Of a DNA stretch of 64,000 nt, positions 60,259 through 64,000 are shown one piece after another (the stretch's first letter is position 1; every line of letters starts with the position of its first letter). The stretch lies in contig NZ_JABRXE010000001.1 of assembly GCF_018982945.1 (NCBI RefSeq), positions 62,001 to 126,000 of the forward strand. Reading direction: 5' to 3'. Below the pieces are notes generated by a model. That model saw nothing but the letters and a program-made list of their open reading frames with translations, had not been told where the DNA came from and did not search any database. The translations under genes and the position numbers were made by a program. The DNA is from Anaerostipes faecalis (GTDB lineage: Bacteria > Bacillota > Clostridia > Lachnospirales > Lachnospiraceae).

Positions 60259-62841
60259 ATGAAACAAAATAAAAAAGAAAAGGTATATGAATTTATTATG
60301 GAATATTCATCTGATTTAAAGCATGATGAGTATCCAAGATTCACCACAAACTTTTTATCCCAGAAATTGGACATGCAAAGAACAAACTTAAGTAGTATTT
60401 TAAATCAGCTGGTGAAAGAAGGAAAACTGATCAAGCATAATGGACGTCCGGTTTTGTATCAGTATGCTGATGAGAATACAGTACAGGGTGATTGTTTCAA
60501 AGATCTTATTGGATATGATCAATCTTTAAAAAAAGCTATAGCATCCATTAAGGCTGCAATTTTATATCCCAAAGGAAAATCAACCATCCTTTTAACTGCA
60601 GAAAGAGGAAGTGGGATTACATACTTTGCAGAAACCGCTTTTCAATTCGCTGTAAAATCCGGTGTGATAAAAAAAAGAGAATCAATGATGACATTTGATT
60701 GCAAGTCATTCAAGGAAAACAAAGAATATGTGATCAGAGTATTATTTGGAAGTGCACAGGAAGGGGGACTGCTCTCAAAATCAGAAAATGGTATGTTGCT
60801 GCTTGAAAATATACAATATTTGAATAGCTATGAGAGAAAACAAGTATTTTCTGAAAAAAATAGAGGGATTTTATTACTTAGTGTTGCGGCAGACCTGGAA
60901 GAGGAAGAATATGAGTCAATGAAAGAAAATGCAGATTTTGTAATAGAAATTCCATCATTGCAGAAACGAAAGATACAGGAAAGGTTTTTACTCCTTAAAA
61001 AGTTTTTCCATGAGGAAGCAAAAAGGATGAAGAGAAATCTGGAAGTAGATTCGAGTATTCTTCATGCATTACTTCTTTATGATGTGAAAGGAAATATCAG
61101 GGGACTGAAAAATGATGTGCATACAGGATGTGCAAACTGTTATGCAAGGTCTTATCAGAGCAGAAATCGCTTTATTGAAGTGCTGCTTTCTGATTTTCCC
61201 AACTATGTTCGAAAAGGCATTATTTATTACAGAGGGAAAAAAGAGGAAGTGGATGCTTTGATAACAAGTGATTGTAAATATGCTTTTACCGAGGATACGG
61301 TACTGAAAAATCAGAAAAATCAGGGAAACTTCAACATTTATCAATCAATAGATGCTCAAAAAAGGGAGTTGAAAGAACAACAAATAAGTGAGGAAGAGAT
61401 CGACACCATTATTTCAACAAAATTAAGAGAAGGTTTTCAAAAGTACTATGATGAACTTTCCAGGAAAATCCAGGGCAGGGAACAGTTGAAGAAAGTAGTA
61501 TCGGACAAACTGATACAACAGGTGGAAGCATTTCTGAATAATGTTCAACAGGAGTTGGAAACAGATTTTCAGGAAAAATTATTCTGTGCATTGTGTCTTC
61601 ATGTAAATGCATGCCTGGTAAATGTTTCTGCCAAACAAAGGATATCCAATGAGGAAATTCAGCAGATTATAACGACTTATCCAAGGGAACATCAGCTTGC
61701 CAAGGATTTTGTCGGAAAAATTGAGCAGGAATTCCAGATTCATATGAATATTGATGAAATAATCTTCATTATGCTTTTCTTAATTCAAAGTGTGAAAAAA
61801 AAGCATAATAAGGTAGTTACTCTAATTGCGATGCATGGAAATAGCTCTGCCAGTTCTATTGCAGAAGTTATCAATGTTATGGCAAATGAGCGGACGACAT
61901 ATGCATATGATCTGTCACTGGAAAAAAATATCCATACTGCTTATGAAGAATTGAAAGAAAAGATGATGGAAATAAATCAGGGAAAAGGAATCATCTTGAT
62001 TTATGACATGGGATCTATTCGGACAATGGGGGAATCTATTGCAAATGAAACAGGTATTTCCGTGAAATTTCTGGAAATGCCGATTACTCTCCTTGGCGTT
62101 GTTGGTAGCAATAAGGCGGCAGAAAAATACAGTCTGGATGAAATATTTGAGTATCTTCAGGAGAATTTTAAAAACTTTCAATATTTTAGAAAATCTGGTA
62201 CAAAAGACATTTTGATCATATTATCAGACAAGCAGCAGGAGGCTGACGATGCGAAGGAATATATAACAGGCCATTTCAATCCTGAGAAAACAGATATTCA
62301 TACGATAGTAACAGATGATATGAATTTTCTTTATAACGAGATTAACCGTATATCCGAAATGGGAAATATCATAGGGATTGTTGGAAGTTATGATCCAAAT
62401 CTTGTTCAGTATCCTTTTGCAGAAATAAAAAACGTATATCATCAGAATGTTACTGCACTTGAGACATTATTTAGTAATCAGCAAGAGAAGGAAGATGGTG
62501 TTGAAGAGGCTTTTGATTATTTGAAAGAGCAGTTTCAGCAGATGGATATGGATAAAATGAGAAAATATTTATTGGAATTTATCGAGAGATTAGAATATAC
62601 GATGAATATTTTTTTAGATGAGGACAAGAAAATAGGGCTGATCGTTCATATTGTATGTGTCATTGACAAGATTCAGAATCATCAGATGCCATCAGTGAAT
62701 TTTATTGCTTCAGATATTATTAAGAAGCATGGAGAACTGGTTAGTGAAGTAAAAAAATTATTAGAACCTTTGGAACAAGAGTTTCAAATATATATTAATG
62801 AAATTGAAATTGCTACGATTGTTTCCATTATACAGAAATAG
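60259..62841 (+). CDS. LevR-like PRD transcriptional regulator with degenerate AAA+ domain
   Basis: 860 residues. N-terminal winged helix (about 1-70), a sigma-54-activator-like AAA+ domain (about 85-300) that lacks the Walker A Lys (AERGSGITY), the Walker B acidic pair (LLLENIQ) and the GAFTGA loop (region FGSAQEGGLLSK), then PRD1 (about 420-520; CLHVN), an EIIA-Man domain (about 525-640; AMHGNSS with His near 525), an EIIB-like part and PRD2 (about 770-860; VHIVCVIDKI). PTS phosphorylation normally sets its activity. Loss of sigma-54 contacts suggests another mode of action. RBS GGATAGGAG, ATG 60259; it precedes PTS genes. Confidence 0.85.
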   Translation: MKQNKKEKVYEFIMEYSSDLKHDEYPRFTTNFLSQKLDMQRTNLSSILNQLVKEGKLIKHNGRPVLYQYADENTVQGDCFKDLIGYDQSLKKAIASIKAAILYPKGKSTILLTAERGSGITYFAETAFQFAVKSGVIKKRESMMTFDCKSFKENKEYVIRVLFGSAQEGGLLSKSENGMLLLENIQYLNSYERKQVFSEKNRGILLLSVAADLEEEEYESMKENADFVIEIPSLQKRKIQERFLLLKKFFHEEAKRMKRNLEVDSSILHALLLYDVKGNIRGLKNDVHTGCANCYARSYQSRNRFIEVLLSDFPNYVRKGIIYYRGKKEEVDALITSDCKYAFTEDTVLKNQKNQGNFNIYQSIDAQKRELKEQQISEEEIDTIISTKLREGFQKYYDELSRKIQGREQLKKVVSDKLIQQVEAFLNNVQQELETDFQEKLFCALCLHVNACLVNVSAKQRISNEEIQQIITTYPREHQLAKDFVGKIEQEFQIHMNIDEIIFIMLFLIQSVKKKHNKVVTLIAMHGNSSASSIAEVINVMANERTTYAYDLSLEKNIHTAYEELKEKMMEINQGKGIILIYDMGSIRTMGESIANETGISVKFLEMPITLLGVVGSNKAAEKYSLDEIFEYLQENFKNFQYFRKSGTKDILIILSDKQQEADDAKEYITGHFNPEKTDIHTIVTDDMNFLYNEINRISEMGNIIGIVGSYDPNLVQYPFAEIKNVYHQNVTALETLFSNQQEKEDGVEEAFDYLKEQFQQMDMDKMRKYLLEFIERLEYTMNIFLDEDKKIGLIVHIVCVIDKIQNHQMPSVNFIASDIIKKHGELVSEVKKLLEPLEQEFQIYINEIEIATIVSIIQK

Positions 62842-62859
62842 AAAAGAAAGAGGTAACTT

Positions 62860-63168
62860 ATGAATAAAGAAGAATTAACAATGATAAGTTTTGAAATCGT
62901 ATCATATTCAGGAGATGCACGCTCTAAACTTTTACTGGCATTGGAAAAAGCAAAAAATAAACAATTTGAAGAGTGTGATAAATTGATCGAACAGGCAAAT
63001 CAATGTCTGAATGATGCCCATGATGCACAGATGGACGTTATGAAAGAAGAGGCAAATGGGGGAACTGTAAATATGGGATTTATTATGACACATGCACAGG
63101 ATCATTTAATGACATCACTTTTGCTGAAGGACATCATAGGAACATTGATTGACGTTTATAGAGATTAA
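62860..63168 (+). CDS. PTS lactose/cellobiose-class EIIA
   Basis: 102 residues of the PTS_IIA (Lac/Chb) family: three-helix bundle with SGDARSKLLLALEKAK near the start and MTHAQDHLMTS, which holds the phospho-His. It starts 18 bases after the regulator stop with RBS AAAGAGG. Works with the IIC below. Confidence 0.95.
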   Translation: MNKEELTMISFEIVSYSGDARSKLLLALEKAKNKQFEECDKLIEQANQCLNDAHDAQMDVMKEEANGGTVNMGFIMTHAQDHLMTSLLLKDIIGTLIDVYRD

Positions 63169-63186
63169 GATAAGAGGGGATAAGTT

Positions 63187-64000
63187 ATGAATAAACTAAT
63201 CAAATCAATAGAAAAATTAAAACCTTACTTTGATGCCGTAGCAAGAAACAGATACTTAAAAGCAATTAAGGATGGATTTATTTCTGCAATGCCAATCGTA
63301 TTATTCTCAAGTATTTTTATGCTTTTGGCGTATGTACCAAATATTTTTGGATTATACTGGAGCAAAACAGTGGAAGCATTTTTAATGAAACCATATAACT
63401 ATTCCATGGGATTATTGGGACTGGTTGTAGCAGGAACAACATGTTACCATTTGACCAAATCTTTTAACAGGGATATGCCGGTAGATAATCAGATCAATGC
63501 AATTTCTACTATGATGTGTTCCATGATCGGATTTATGGTCGTAGCAGTTGATTCTATCAAAGATGGCTTTGCATCCGGATATATGGGATCTAAGGGATTA
63601 TTGACAGCATTTCTTGTGGCATTCTTTACAGCGAATATTTATAAAATATTTATCAAAAGAAATATTACCATTAAAATGCCGGAGGCAGTTCCGCCAAATA
63701 TTTCTCAGACATTCAAAGATGTTATTCCGTTTGCAGCCTGTGTTGTTATTCTGACAGTGTTTGATTTCTTGTTCAGAAAACAGTTTGATATTTGTTTTGC
63801 TCAGGCAGTGATCCAGGTATTCCAGCCACTGTTTACAGCAGCTGATGGATATGTTGGACTTGCAATTATCTATGGAGCTATGGCGATGTTCTGGTTTGTT
63901 GGTATTCAGGGTCCGGCCATTGTAGAACCGGCAGTATCTGCAATCTACTATGTAAATATCGCAAACAATCTGCAGTTATATCAGGCAGGAAGTCATGCAA
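63187..64000 (+). CDS. PTS cellobiose-class EIIC, 3'-truncated by window edge
   Basis: 271 residues are visible. Multiple membrane spans and the family blocks [25 protein letters not shown] and [19 protein letters not shown] match EIIC-Cel/Chb. It carries a beta-diglucoside or related sugar. RBS AGAGGGG, ATG 63187. The IIB partner, if in this operon, lies beyond the window. Confidence 0.93.
   Translation, partial: MNKLIKSIEKLKPYFDAVARNRYLKAIKDGFISAMPIVLFSSIFMLLAYVPNIFGLYWSKTVEAFLMKPYNYSMGLLGLVVAGTTCYHLTKSFNRDMPVDNQINAISTMMCSMIGFMVVAVDSIKDGFASGYMGSKGLLTAFLVAFFTANIYKIFIKRNITIKMPEAVPPNISQTFKDVIPFAACVVILTVFDFLFRKQFDICFAQAVIQVFQPLFTAADGYVGLAIIYGAMAMFWFVGIQGPAIVEPAVSAIYYVNIANNLQLYQAGSHA

Overview
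The window is AT-rich DNA of a low-GC Gram-positive anaerobe. Gene content points to gut Clostridia, most likely Lachnospiraceae: mannose-class PTS, secreted multi-modular GH32 fructanase, FMN riboswitch on ribDE(BA)H, NusG_II/Gx-transporter/ApbE cluster, TIGR03915/TIGR03916 repair pair, many Fic proteins and strong AGGAGG ribosome binding sites. The genus cannot be fixed from sequence reading alone. No rRNA, tRNA or CRISPR array was seen.

Layout. 1-3.4 kb: a Cof-type HAD phosphatase (minus strand, cut by the window edge), a double-Nudix protein, and a DeoR regulator coupled to a second HAD phosphatase. 3.4-15.6 kb: a fructan locus. It has a four-gene sensory operon (LacI-type binding protein, histidine kinase, NarL-type response regulator, second solute-binding protein; no transporter subunits), then a mannose/fructose-class PTS (IIA, IIB, IIC, IID and a small membrane protein), then a 1502-residue secreted GH32 enzyme. 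The PTS and GH32 promoters carry the same 19-bp element at the same distance from the -10 box. 15.6-19.4 kb: FMN riboswitch and riboflavin operon. 19.4-30.7 kb: FGGY kinase, MATE transporter, sirtuin, NusG_II/Gx transporter/ApbE flavinylation genes, L25, a PGP-like phosphatase, a secreted choice-of-anchor I protein behind a Pho-box-like promoter, and bioB.

30.8-57 kb is an accessory/defence region: DUF4143 ATPase, two Fic proteins, a type I restriction-modification operon with two hsdS genes around a tyrosine recombinase and a BRO-N relic, a 1969-residue DUF4011-helicase-Vsr-like protein, several housekeeping or unknown genes, an Abi_2 pseudogene behind a probable small structured RNA, a third Fic protein, and an internally deleted IS3-family element with intact ends and target duplication. 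57-60 kb: LMW tyrosine phosphatase and a DNA-repair pair with LexA-like boxes at its promoter. 60.2-64 kb: a LevR-like PTS regulator with a degenerate AAA+ domain, followed by lactose/cellobiose-class PTS IIA and IIC (IIC runs off the window).

Working together: the fructan locus probably senses sugar outside the cell through binding proteins and the kinase, then induces both the secreted fructanase and the PTS that imports the released sugar. The restriction operon can probably exchange DNA specificity by recombination between repeated hsdS segments. Flavin synthesis and a flavin-attachment module lie within 10 kb of each other.
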